From Diphasiastrum complanatum (Eukaryota > Streptophyta > Lycopodiopsida > Lycopodiales > Lycopodiaceae), in assembly GCA_029204225.1 (NCBI GenBank), contig CM055097.1:4937125-5001124 (forward strand): 64,000 nt of DNA. The letters are read 5' to 3'. How positions within the stretch are numbered: position 1 is the first letter of the stretch; the number at the start of each line of letters is the position of its first letter. The position numbers and the translations under genes were made by a program. Under the pieces are notes generated by a model. The model was given only the letters and a program-made list of their open reading frames with translations. It did no database searches and had not been told where the DNA came from. Below are positions 34,528-45,787 of this stretch, piece after piece.

Positions 34528-36200
34528 TGCCCTTTTTGAGAAAATATTAATTCTTCTAAGTATGATTGTGCCCCATTCATTAAAAGGTACCTTTACCACT
34601 GAAGTCTCCCAAACCTTGGCAATAGTCTTTGTTAACCCATACTCCCTTATGGCACTAGATTCTGATGGCAATTGTGTTTCAGCCATCTTCCAATTTTGCA
34701 ACCATTCCAATGACTTCTGATATGAACCTTGCCTTTTAAACTCCAGTTACGCATGCAGTAGCAGCCTATAAGCCACTAATTGCCTGACAGGAGCAACACA
34801 TCTAAGAAATTTATATGTTGCTTCACCTTCTAAAGAAAGCCTTCATGTTCCAACAAGCAAGATAGGATATGGTGTTGGAATCTTCACTCCCAATTCTTGT
34901 CTCACACACCTCTTTTAAACCTGCTCAATTCTCTTCCAAAATTTGTGTGTCAATTCTTGGCCCCAAACCTAACATCTATATAGCACTACTGCATCACCAA
35001 TCAATTTAGTTGATATTTCATCTTTTAATATACTAATGTATCCTCTGATGATAGCTAGTTGAAGTATAAAGGGATTTTACCCCACCAGCGATCTGTTTTT
35101 CCAAGTTTCACCTGTATCCACAATCCAACTTAATTGGCACTTAATTTTTATGATTACGTACTCTACTCGATCACCAGAAAAGAAATAAATAAATAAATAA
35201 ATAAAAATAAAATAAATCTAGTTACTTGCATGATCCAATTACCATCGATTCATTTTCCCTATGTTCCCCTTCAAAACTGTCTGGTCATAGAGATCAGTCA
35301 TAGTTGCTGTTTTAGGCCTTATCTTTCTACCTATCAACACTCTGTCAACAGCATACATTAAAAGCAGCGCCACAGACCAATCCACAGTCGCTTCATCTCC
35401 TTTTGTGTACAAATATCAAACCAGCTAGCTAAATTAAGGACTCGTTAGAGGTCAAGGAAAGTTTATATGTAATGGATAGTTGGGGCTTTTTCTGCCCGCT
35501 TTTAAGACTGCTTAAAAGGCGGAATGGGCTGCAGTCCTGCAACCTGCCGTTTTCGTTTGAAAAGTTGAGACCAAAGCAAGCCTCATTCTAAGTCCCTCCT
35601 ATCGTGTTAGAATATGGCACTAAAACACAGTCAATTAAAAAGTAGTAACCACAATAGTGGAATACAAAAAGCAAGATTATCAGGTATAAATGTCATCAAG
35701 GTTGTACCTTGCATTTGTATGTTAAATGTTACCATCCTGGGCTTCCCTAACCTGAGGCTAAAGAACGAGTAACCTGTTAGACAGGAATTACAATCCACAA
35801 TATTGCAATGAATATAAAAGCAAGTATATGAGAAAAATGACTTTCAGGTTGTACCTTAAACTTGTATCCTCCTTGAGTTTCCCTAACCCAAGGTTAAAGA
35901 ACGAACTACCCTAGTTCCAGTGGTATATTTGAAGCGCTTAGGTGCCTTTGGCCTTGGCACATCCTTGGCCATGCATTCATGTGGATGAGAGGCTAACAGG
36001 AAGAGGGAGACAACAGCATTGATCAACTGAGGACGCGCCGGGACCAAATGAGTAAGGGTCTTTTAAATTACATCACTCAAACTCTGAGAGCTATTTACTG
36101 CAAAAGAACTGATCCTGTTTCCATTAAATAAGGATGGGGAAACCCAGGATGAAAAGTTAAATGCAAAAGCCAATAGAGACAGTTTAAAAGTAAGAGAAAC
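34528..36200. other. Remainder of the long intron
   Basis: No gene was recognised. It holds an (AAAT)n tract at 35182-35217. Two related stretches at about 35700-35770 and 35846-35905 share GTTGTACCTT and CTTCCCTAACC/TTTCCCTAACCC. The missing IMPACT mini-exon could be here but was not identified. Confidence 0.4.
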
Positions 36201-36329
36201 CTTGGAGAGAAAAAGAGAAGCTGCGTTTTCATCCTCAACCGGACTGGCAATTGCAACAAATTTACTGCGTTTCACTTCGAGTTCCTTTCGCACTTGCCCA
36301 CACAGCGTGAGGTAGCTGTCTTTCGTCAT
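36201..36329 (-). CDS. IMPACT/YigZ-family protein, exon 1 (first recognisable exon)
   Basis: The frame from ATG 36329 gives 43 codons ending at a donor (AAG/GTTTCT) at 36201. It reads TLCGQVRKELEVKRSKFVAI and ASPVEDENAASLFLSK, the standard N-terminal IMPACT domain (the family's E-x-K-x-S-x-F and A-x-P-V signature). The phase is compatible with exon 2 at 26148. The same frame stays open upstream to 36416, and an acceptor-like AG lies just above, so an extra 5' exon such as a transit peptide is possible. The next recognised exon is about 10 kb away on the same strand. Confidence 0.8.
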
Positions 36330-38312
36330 GCCATTGAGAGTCCCTCTCTCCGATTGTGAAGTACAAATAAGACTGAAACCTCTCCATTTTAACTGCATCA
36401 TATAAAGCACGTCCAATGTCAGCTAAATGAATCTGAATCAGCCTCACAAATATATCTATGATCATGGAAATAAAATTATTCTTGAGCTTACCTTTCTTGA
36501 GAACAAACAAGGAAAGGTGACAATTTGATTGACAGCAGAGCACGTTGGAAAGGCCTGTAATCTGAAAGCTTTTGAGCTGAATTGTCTTCCATTCACAATT
36601 TTCCAGTTGATTGATCTGTCACACATGCCAATATGAGATAAAGGCTGCTACACCTACAGGCTACTTCCATTGGATCTGCCAGAAAATCTGAAAGCAGCCC
36701 AAGCCGAAGCTAACAATACCCAGAAGGCCAAATCCTGACTAACATCAACAAAACAACTGAAACCCATTACCTCAAAATCCATGTGGCAGGCAAAACCATC
36801 GTTGACATGTTACCACTCCCAATATCCAATACCACAATCTACAGAGAGCAAATGCTTATTCATCCCTTTTGATATAACAATTGGGCTGGTTTCACTTGGA
36901 AAAAGTAGGGCATCTTAACACAAACCCCCTCCCCCTTGCATTGAACAAATCTTTTCCATGTGAAACCTCTCACTTGAAAGAAGCACACACACAAAAAATG
37001 CATGAACTTGAATTAGATAAGGTGGGGATTGTATTGGATGTGAAAGTAATGGCCTCTTCATATGTAACCCATCTTAACCCATTCTTGATGTCATCCTTCA
37101 TTGGAGCACACTGCGAAGAAATGATCCAAGGGTAAAAAGTGGGATGTCATCATCTCACCAAGATGCATCCCACCCTCGTCACCCTTGAATGCATTGGAGC
37201 CCACCTCTGTCATGTCAGACAGAGGTGAGGAATACGCTCCCCCCACGTTCTCACACATCCACTTCACACGTCAGCCACCCATTGTCCATGCATTTCGCCC
37301 CTTCTTACCTAATGAACCAGTCAACCGATCATCAACCTATTGCATCGGCCAAAGATCTAATTTTTGAACGCTATATTATGTACTAAATAGGTTTGACATG
37401 TTTTCTCCCAACTCATGAGAGCAAGCAGCTCGTTGGAGAGGCTGACCCATTGCGCGAGTCCATGTAAAGGTGCAAAATGACAACCTGACCTGTTCTTGAC
37501 ATCAAGAATGGGCAGCGTTCGTGTTCATGTAGATACACTCTAAGGACACACAGCTGCCACTTTTGGCTTTAGGGCAAGAAGTATGAAGTACATGGCTCGG
37601 ATTTCAACTTGCCTCGAGGTGACATCCTTCACTTGCACCCAAGGATTTTCACCTAGGGATTAATGATGTCGTACAAAGACGAGGGAGCTTAGAGGATGTT
37701 TACAACAATAAGAGTACATTATTTGGGACCCTTTTCACTTGGAGCCCTTGGAGAATTCTTGATGTTCCATGCAAAACAACCCGAGAAAACGGCTATGACT
37801 CGCCATTAGTAAGCATCTCCTTTTTTGTTTGTTGTTATAATACAATCAAAAATGGCTTTCACTTTGCACTACTATAGTAGTCCCTCGAGTAATGTCTCAT
37901 TGAAATAAGTACCTATAATTTGTTAAAATGTCTAAACATAGACTAGGCTAAGGAACCTTACATTCTCAAAGTTTCTTTGCTCTTTCTATTTTTTATCATC
38001 ATGATAACAAGAACCTTACAACTCTATAAAGATTTTTTTATATAAATATTTGTGGCAGATTACTTTTATTTTTACTAAATGCACATATTATGCCCTTTAA
38101 ACAATTTTCCATATGCACACAGTCTTTTTCACGAGGTCATCATGTATGGGGGAATGGGATTTCCCATGACCTTTCCTCTTGGGAAGTCTACCATCAAAGA
38201 TGGTAATGTCATTAGGCTAAGCCATTTTTATGACATAATGACCTAGTGAAAAGGTCACTTGAGAAATTCGTTTGACTTATGTACAGGATGAGTATTGTTA
38301 TCCAAAAATGGC

Positions 38313-38314
<2 letters not shown>
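36330..38314. other. Upstream region of the IMPACT gene and intergenic DNA
   Basis: No further gene was recognised. A perfect 10 bp stem (CACCTCTGTC / GACAGAGGTG, 6 nt loop) lies at 37202-37227. Low-complexity A-rich and T-rich tracts are scattered. Confidence 0.4.

Positions 38315-38392
<78 letters not shown>
38315..38392. repeat. (CT)n microsatellite
   Basis: About 39 CT units, 98 bp before a primer-binding-site-like sequence, so possibly within an LTR. Confidence 0.97.
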
Positions 38393-38394
<2 letters not shown>

Positions 38395-38489
38395 TTTACT
38401 CTTTCAATTGTTCAATATAGTGATAGGTGTTGTGAGTGAATTTCCTCCTCTACTTGTCTTATATTCATGTAAATGGCATTATGATTATT

Positions 38490-38627
38490 GACATGGTATC
38501 GTAGCCTCCTTGATCCTAAGTGCTTGCTTAGTGGATTTGGCTTGTCATGGGTGGTCGTGACATGGTATCGTAGCCTCCTTGATCCTAAGTGCTTGCTTAG
38601 TGGATTTGGCTTGTCATGGGTGGTCGT
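38490..38627 (+). repeat. 69 bp tandem duplication containing a primer-binding-site-like motif
   Basis: 38490-38558 and 38559-38627 look identical. Each unit starts GACATGGTATCGTAGCC, close to the tRNA-iMet primer-binding site TGGTATCAGAGC. The sequence before it may be the end of an LTR. Confidence 0.85.
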
Positions 38628-38949
38628 GTACTTAGGTGAGATAGTCTCTCATAGAAAGTGAAAGTTGGAGAAGCAAAGTAGTGGAATATAAACTTGTTTT
38701 AGGTAGTTTGTAGCCTATAGAGCATCATATGAGGTATATGAACACTCTACTAAGAGCTTATTGGTAGCACGAAGTAAATTGTAGCATCGAACAAAATCAA
38801 AATCGGTCAAGCGTGAGAATTTCAATGATCAAAAATTTGAAAGTTTGTCTAAAGTGGAGAATCGCTTGGTACATGTGTATTACTCAATGAAATACTACCA
38901 AACTTTACTATCAAATTGTTGATAACATTGCCGAGCTGACCTTAGCATA

Positions 38950-39905
38950 TTACGGCGTTAGAAGCCTTTGAAAAATTAAAAAAGCATTAGCTTCAGCACC
39001 AATACTGCGTTCTCCAGATTGGACGATTGAATTTCATGTCCACACTGATGCCTCGAAATATGCAATTGGATCAGTTTTGACGCAGCTAGGTGAATATAAG
39101 AAGGACTATCCAATACGATTTGCAAGCAGACAGGTTACAAGAGAAAAACTATTCAACAACAGAACGTGAAGCGTTAGCCATGATTTTTTTTGTACGGAAA
39201 TTTCGTCATTACCTCATGAAAATGCACTTTGCATTTTATACGGATCACCAGCCATTACTTTACTTGGTAAACAATATGTGCAATACAGGGCGTATTGCAA
39301 GATGGTTACTTTTATTGACTGAATTTGACTTTCGAATTGTGGTTCGTAAGGGAAAGCAACATTATCTTGCCGACCATGTTTCGCGAATTGAATATGCACC
39401 AGTTAATACTGAAGTGCATGAGGAATTACTAGATGCTGCATTATTCTATGTAGAAGCAGTGCTTGAGTGGGCAGCGAATATTGTTGAGTACTTGATGCTA
39501 GGACAACTGAATGATTCTTTGACAAAAGTACAGAAGAGGCAATTGATTCATAAGGCTCAACCTTATCAATTGATTGCAGGACAATTGTATCATCATGGAT
39601 CAAACAATATTCTACGTAGATGTGTTTTACCGCATGAAATATTAGATTTAATCATGTTTTCACATAATGGCATGGGCGGAGGACACTTCTCTACAGATAT
39701 TACTATTCGCAAATTTTTGCAATCAGGTTGTTGGTGGCCTACACTTCATAAGGACACAGAAAATTATATTCAGACATGTGATGTTTGCCAGCGAGCATGA
39801 CGGCCTACTAGACAGAACTATGAACCCTTAAATCCGATTTTATCGCAAGCGCCATTTGAAAAATGGGGCCTAGATTATATTGGCCCTATTCATCCTGCTG
39901 CGCGA
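38950..39905 (+). pseudogene. Gypsy RNase H and integrase N-terminus (left of the inversion)
   Basis: Plus-strand text runs from the end of RT (ALEAFEKLKKALASAPIL) through RNase H (HVHTDASKYAIGSVL, TTEREALAMIFFVRKFRHYL, TDHQPLLYL, ARWLLLLTEFDF) to the integrase zinc-binding domain (GGGHFSTDITIRKFL, WWPTLHKDTENY, TCDVCQRA) and WGLDYIGPIHPAA. A +1 frame change lies near 39144 and a TGA at 39798-39800. The integrase stops abruptly at about 39900, and its continuation is on the opposite strand at 41760. Confidence 0.9.
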
Positions 39906-40119
39906 GGGTCCACGTGCTAAGGCCATGGTAATGAAATGCATGTTTATCTTTTCAGAAAAAGGCATGCTCGTAGATGCCCATTGCCGTGAGCAAAGGCTTG
40001 GCAAGAGTCATCCATTGAACGACCATGCTTGCGCTAGGGAGCATCATGATATCTGTTGCAGTTGGAACACCACGATGAACAGAGTATTTCAGAGGCTGAG
40101 AAGTGTCGGTAGAAGACAT
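39905..40119 (-). pseudogene. Extra ORF, 5' part (inside the inverted block)
   Basis: On the minus strand an ATG at 40119 opens MSSTDTSQPLKYSVHRGVP and continues in open text to a TGA near 39952. After a frame change it stays coding-like up to about 39905. The family is not recognised. Its continuation in sense and phase lies on the plus strand from about 41761. Confidence 0.5.
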
Positions 40120-40949
40120 GGTGACTAGACAGTGAGTGCGAGTGTATATTAGAGGGCAGAAAAAAGTGGGCAGAAAGTTTGGGTCGCGAGAAAAATTGGC
40201 AAGAGCTCCGCTAGCACAAGTGATAAATGAATCGAATTCAACCTACTTATAGGTGAATTTGGAGGGTCCATTACACAAAATACTAGTTTGGCTGATCAAA
40301 TCTGAACAAAAATTTGCAGTCCTGCTCAAAACTGTGAAAATAGGTTAGAAAAATCTCAACGAAAATTTCTATCTGGCGAACGTTTTCCAGGTCTGGCGAA
40401 GGATGAACCTTCGTCTAAGAGGACCCTTCGCCCAAGTATTGTCATAAATGCAAATTTCAAGATCTGACCCTATAGCCAACCTATTTTTGGCATTTTAAAT
40501 TCATCAAGCATGTCGGCGAAGGTTTCTGAGTTCAAGAAGATGCTCGGCGAAGGTTTCTAGTATGGCATAATGTTGATCATTCGCCTAAGGTATAAATAGG
40601 TACCAACTGGTGGAAAGAACGTTCGCCCAACTCAGTAGAGGTATATCTGAGGTGAATCTTGGTTCTGAAACTTTGGCGAACAATTCTAACACAGTTTGTG
40701 CAAAAAATACCCAAAAAAGTAATTTTTCAAGTCCTTTTCCCATAAAGATCTGACTCCTAAAAATACTTTCCTTCAATTTTTTTGATCTGATGACATTTCT
40801 AACTTTTGCTCATCAATCTTTCCTCATTTTCTTGGTTTCTCTTATCTTTTTTTTTTTACTGTCTTTTCCAAAAGAAATTAACAATTAAGTAGTGAAAATA
40901 ATAAATTAAAAAATAAATAAAAATAAAAAATCATTTGGATCATGCTGGC
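40120..40949 (-). other. Spacer between integrase end and extra ORF (inverted)
   Basis: AT-rich, with an A/T-only tract near 40880-40930 and repeated words such as GGCGAAGG on the plus strand around 40377-40560. A minus-strand TATTTATACC near 40600 could be a promoter element. No coding text seen. Confidence 0.4.
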
Positions 40950-41760
40950 TGAACTGGTGGAGCAGGCTGCCAAAACTTGCGTAATCGGCTGCCATTCATG
41001 GAGTATCAAAACATTTTCCATCCAATTGTTCAAGAATCACTACCCCATAGTTCAGAATTTCCTTCACTCTATACGGGCCTTCACTGATAAACTTCAATTT
41101 CCCCTTGATCAACTTGGTTTCGTACATCAAGGCTAGATCTCCTTCCTTCAAATCCTTTTTGTGTAAACAACAATCGTGCCATGACTTACGGCAGGCTTTC
41201 TCTGCTGCTAACGCATGGACTGCCATCAATCTTGTTTCACACAATTTGTGCAAAGCTTCATGACGTAGTTGTAATGACTTGTCATCATTTAACTGCTCTG
41301 TTGCTGCTATGCGTAAAGATGGTATTAAAAATTCAATCGGCATGACAACATCTTGACCATAAACAAATTGAAAGTGTGTTTGATTTGTACTACTCTTGTA
41401 AGCAGTTCTGAATGCCCATAATGCTGCATGCAGTTTATGTTCCCAATCAGACTGACTTGCTTCAATCGTTTTCATCATAATAGTGTAGAGAATCTTATTG
41501 GAAGATTCAACTTGGCCATTCCCTCTGGGATAATATGAAGTACTAAATCTGTGTATAAAAAAAAAAATCTTCCAGTAAATACTTTATCGTTTTATTAACA
41601 AAGTGTGTACCCCGGTCACTGACAATCTCGATCGGACATCCAAATCTGATAATAATATTTTCATAGAGAAACTTGGTCGTAGTTTTCGCATCAACAACTT
41701 TGACAGCTTTGGCTTGAACCCACTTGGTCATATAATCAATTGCTACGATAATGTATCAGG
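40950..41760 (-). pseudogene. Gypsy integrase catalytic core and C-terminus (inverted block)
   Basis: The minus-strand text begins YIIVAIDYMTKWVQAKA at about 41755, then FGCPIEIVSDRGTHFVN (catalytic Asp), SQSDWEHKLHAALWAFRTAY, ALMYETKLIKGKL and the terminal FISEGPYRVKEIL block, ending near 40950. This is exactly the part missing after IHPAA at 39900. A frame break and stop occur near 41543. Confidence 0.9.
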
Positions 41761-42628
41761 CCAAGTCTAAGTTTTATGTCACGTTCTAGAATACCACACA
41801 CAAGGTGTGTGTTATTGAAGTCGCCCTTGCTGCCATAAGAATCACATCTGGTAACTAGCCATCTCCAAACCATAAGCATGCCAAGAACGTGATCAAGCCG
41901 TTTGTTGACACCTCAATTGAGTTCTACTGGACTCATGATGGGTATCTCCTAGACTCCATCCGAGATCTTGTCATCCAGCAGACTGCAGCCCAGCTTCTGA
42001 ACAACTTCCTGATGGTTGGCAATCAGGAAGGAACAAATTTCTTCACAAATCCTACACTGTCTTGTCGAATCCAATTACAAGATAGGATCTAGCCCCCTCG
42101 AGCCTTATAACTGGTATACGACGGTCTTTGGAGAGTTGAAGAGGGTAATCAAGGAGAACACTAAGCAGCAATTTGCGGCTGGCCCTCTCCTCTCTCTATT
42201 ATTCCTTCTCGTACCTGGAGGACAGGGTCTGTGGGTTTATTGCCGATTCTGTGTTGTCTATCTATGAAGAAGCATTGGCAGAGTCGTCTCACCAGGCTTC
42301 TACCTCACATAGTCGTCGTTGTCCACACAGCGAGATCGTCATTCCTGACTCGCCTTCTGTGTCACGTCGAAGGACTAGACAGACATCTTCAGCTGCGCTT
42401 CCACCCCCCGCTGCTATTCGCACTGAACTCCCTATTCCCCCCGCCTCTGATGCTTCTCTCGTCTTTGCTTCCTCTCAAGGACAGTCTGTGACCATTGGGG
42501 CTACCATTCCCATCACAGCCGTATAGGCTACCTCACCCCCAACCACCAGAGCTGTTTCACCAAACGCCCAATATTTCATGGACATGTTTGATGATTCCGA
42601 CCTCCTTGGGCCTCAGAAGTTTTTGTAA
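41761..42628 (+). pseudogene. Extra ORF, 3' part (right of the inversion)
   Basis: Plus-strand text is coding-like from about 41764 with two stops: IEVALAAIRITSG, then VIKPFVDTSIEFYWTHDGYL, LVIQQTAAQLLNNF. A frame-shifted Ser/Pro-rich tail follows (SRRRTRQTSSAALPPPAAI) and ends DMFDDSDLLGPQKFL with TAA at 42626-42628. The position, 3' of integrase and before an LTR-like TG, resembles the extra ORF of Athila/Tat-type elements. The family is not identified. Confidence 0.5.
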
Positions 42629-43200
42629 TGCCCCAGAGCCTAGTGGCCTTTGAACTCCAATCCCCCAGAAGAGGATTCGAGACTGTCCATGATTCTGAAA
42701 ATATTTTTGAAAAAACATTTTCCCTTTTTCGCAAAAAACCGATATTGTCATCTTTTTGTAGCATTGTCGCCTGTGGCAGTTTTAGTTCATTTCTACAGAG
42801 TGATAGTTTTAGTTCATTTATGAAGACAGACTGTTTATGGCCAATTTTCACCGCTTATCAACAATCAATTTCTGAGAAGGAACTGGATGAATGCCAGGTG
42901 ACACCAGCCAACTGGTAATCGCATTTGACGACCTAATTACTTAGTATAAATCAGTTGTTCATACATCTCTTTTCAAGTTTTGAAGTTTTTGATCAATAGA
43001 TCAACAAGTATTGAATAGTTAGCTCTCTCTCTCCTAAGCCTACGAGCTTGAACACTCCTAAGCATTCTAGCTTACTTCTTAGAGTTGTTTAGAGATTGCT
43101 ATTGCGCTTACTACTTATCAACATAACGCTTAATTCAAACTTTCATTTTAGCCACTCAGAGATAGCTTAGAGTACGCGGCTTCGATCCACAACTTATTGT
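42624..43200 (+). mobile_element. Candidate Gypsy 3' LTR
   Basis: TGTAATGCCCCAGAGCC begins at 42624, overlapping the stop of the extra ORF. TTAGTATAAATCAG near 42942 is a plausible TATA box. There is no clear polypurine tract, and the right edge is a guess. Confidence 0.35.
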
Positions 43201-43649
43201 ACTCATTTACTTCTGTTTCGTTTTCATACTGAATCAATACTCTCTTTTATTGCGTTCAGGTTCGTCTCAGAATGTATGCATTTCTGTAGTTCTTCGCGAC
43301 TAATTATTTGTCTGATTATTCAATGCATTATTGTTTGGCTACGTAATCACTATAGTATTGAGTTACTATAAGATCAAACGTGATTTCTATCACTATTATT
43401 TTTTTCGAAATTGATAGATGTAGTCATGCATGAAAAAAGAGGAAGATAGTCTATTCCGCTGCGCACGACAAGTTTTCTTTCTTGTCGTTCTAATTCTTTT
43501 TATTCGAATCTTATTCGACCTATCTTTCACATACCATGAATCGCACTAGAAATTGGACTAATAATATTGCTCCAATATTGAGACCATAAAGCATACAACC
43601 TGCATTATAGTGCTACACAATTGAATGCTGCTGATTGTGGACCACAGAA

Positions 43650-44262
43650 CAATATGAATGGAACTGCGAAATCCATAGGACATGACTATGATAGACAACA
43701 ATCATGCAATAATACTTTGCTGGATATATAAAAAGCCAATTAAGGATGAGACTCAGGATCAACCACTTGATAGGAATGGACCAATTATGCCACCTCATAA
43801 CATTGAGGTGAGCTGCAAAGATGACAACAAGTCCGTGACAGGAGGATGTTCAATGGCGTGCGGAACAACAATCAGCTGGATATGCAAAAAACAAACCTTG
43901 GTAGTTCAATCCTCATGCGAAGCTGAATATGTCGCAGTTCAAAGGTGGCGAACGAGGTAGTTTGGTTGCAGATGATGTTGGAGGCAGTTGGCATACCACA
44001 AGGAGAACCATGCACGATGATGATGGATTCTTAAAGTGCCATATATATGTCCCAGGATCCTGTCTTCCATTCAAAGACAACATATGCTTTTGAAGTACTG
44101 AGTCACATTCGATATCTGATCTTAGAAGGAGAGCTCAAGGTCCAATACATATAGTCTGAAGACATGATTGCAGATCTGCTCACGAAGCCGCTCGACAAGC
44201 CACTCTTCGCAACACAAAGAAAGGCAATTGGATTAAACATACAAAGTTGCAAGGTTCAAAAG
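43650..44262 (+). pseudogene. Copia RNase H
   Basis: Plus-strand text includes DDNKSVTGGCSMACGTTISW, CKKQTLVVQSSCEAEYVA, then in another frame VANEVVWLQMMLEAVGIP, SHIRYLILEGELKVQYI and DMIADLLTKPLDKP. These are the standard Copia RNase H signatures ending in the (A)DLLTK block. Two stops and a frame change near 43960 disable it. It directly precedes AAAAGGGAG and an LTR. Confidence 0.85.
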
Positions 44263-44266
44263 GGAG

Positions 44267-44690
44267 TGTCAGAAATTGTGAACTCTTGCAACTTTGTCAC
44301 GAAGAGAAACGAAGTGAAGCGAAGGTCGAAGGACGAACATATCTCGAAAACCCTAAAGCATGAAACGAAACGAAGGTCGAAAGACGAACAATTCGCGAAA
44401 GTCAAACATACCTCGAGGGCCAAAAGACACGACATGCAACGAAACGAAAAGAAAACGAAGGAAATATTTTGCGCTGCCAGTTGACAACTCAACGGGCGTG
44501 GTGTCTTGTATTTCACGCTCAACTGAAAGAGTTAGCAATAACAGAGAATAACTAACTAGTTGATAAGCGTTAACTTTCTTGTAATTCTCTGTTTAGCTAT
44601 CTTGTAAACTCCACACAGTGGAGATATAAACACAATTTTGGATCAACACAAGATAGAGCAAAAAAAAGAGCAGAACAGAAAAAGATAGAA
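44267..44690 (+). mobile_element. Copia 3' LTR (right edge uncertain)
   Basis: The polypurine tract AAAAGGGAG at 44258-44266 is followed by TGTCAGAAATTGTGAAC. The U3 has an imperfect repeat of GAAGGTCGAAGGACGAAC and GAAGGTCGAAAGACGAAC. GGAGATATAAACAC near 44625 is the TATA box. Confidence 0.65.
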
Positions 44691-44786
44691 AAACGAAAAT
44701 AGTTGTGCAAAAAAGTTTTGAGAATTATCTTAAAAAACCCTTTTGCAACTAGAGGCCCCCCCATTAAAAAAAAACATTTTGGTTTT

Positions 44787-44812
44787 CCCCCCCCCCCCCT
44801 CCCCCCCCCCCC
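44787..44812. repeat. C13-T-C12 homopolymer tract
   Basis: A near-pure C run on the plus strand; the minus strand is a G tract able to form a G-quadruplex. Confidence 0.95.
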
Positions 44813-45786
44813 AGCTTTCAACTTCACCCTAACCCTTCCTCCTCGTTGCTCGATGCCAAAATGGCTATCCGAGAGCCTGCTACGCGATGAAGGAGGCGCC
44901 ATATCCACCAGCTCATGAGGGAGAAGGGAGGAGAAGGAGATGAGGTCGCTGGAGAAGGGGAGGCAGTTCGCCCCTGTCCACATGCTGTCTGTCTTCAAAC
45001 ACAGCCTCCCAGCGCGCAGGAAAACGGCCCATTCAACAAAAAAATTCTTGTTACTTGTCGATGCTTCATGCAGGGTTTCACAAATTCAAGAGGTTTGACC
45101 AGAGTTTTCAAAGCAGGATGAAGGTAGAGATGCAGCGACCTCAGCCCTCTACAATCCAAAATAGTTTGTTTCTCTTTTTGCAGGTCAATCACAGAACAAC
45201 CACACGGACAACCAGCCAGCACATGGAGAGCTTCAGACAGTCCAACACAATCAAGAATAGCTTCCTTTCCCCATACAATCCTTTGCATGTCTAGGAAAAA
45301 CCACATACAGATTGGAGAACAGCCTCATGAAGCTTTGATAGTTTCCCAATGATTTCAGTCTATTCCAACAGCTTTTCTTGGATTTATTAGAAGCTTTCAG
45401 GTTTACAGATTTATACACAATCATAGATTTTAGAACATAAATCTACATGCAAACCCATTCCATTCTAAACCAAGCCTAGTTTTTACAAATTAATTCACAG
45501 TAGCTTCATCCTCACTTCCCTTCCGGAATGCAAGTTTCCGAAACCACATGCAACCAATAATTTGCATCCAACTAGGGAACACCAAAATTAGAAACCACCA
45601 TTTCATGTACTAAACGGAACCCAAATCATGCAAACAATCCTAAAAATTATACCAAATAGATTCAACCAAAATAAGGCAAAACACCTACTTGGGAGACCAT
45701 CGATCTACCGAAATTTTTTGAATTTCCGTCGGCACAATTCCACCACGCTTTGGTTCACATCGAGCTGCTCACAAGCTCCTATTGGA
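44813..45786 (-). other. Probable untranslated leader of the LTR element at 45806, otherwise unrecognised
   Basis: It lies downstream, in the minus sense, of the primer-binding site at 45788-45799. No gag or pol text was found and codon frames look random. Confidence 0.35.
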
Positions 45787-45787
45787 G

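Noticed and set aside
37202-37227. Perfect 10 bp hairpin as a regulatory RNA or terminator
   Set aside because: Short, isolated and without context; stems of this size are expected by chance in long windows.
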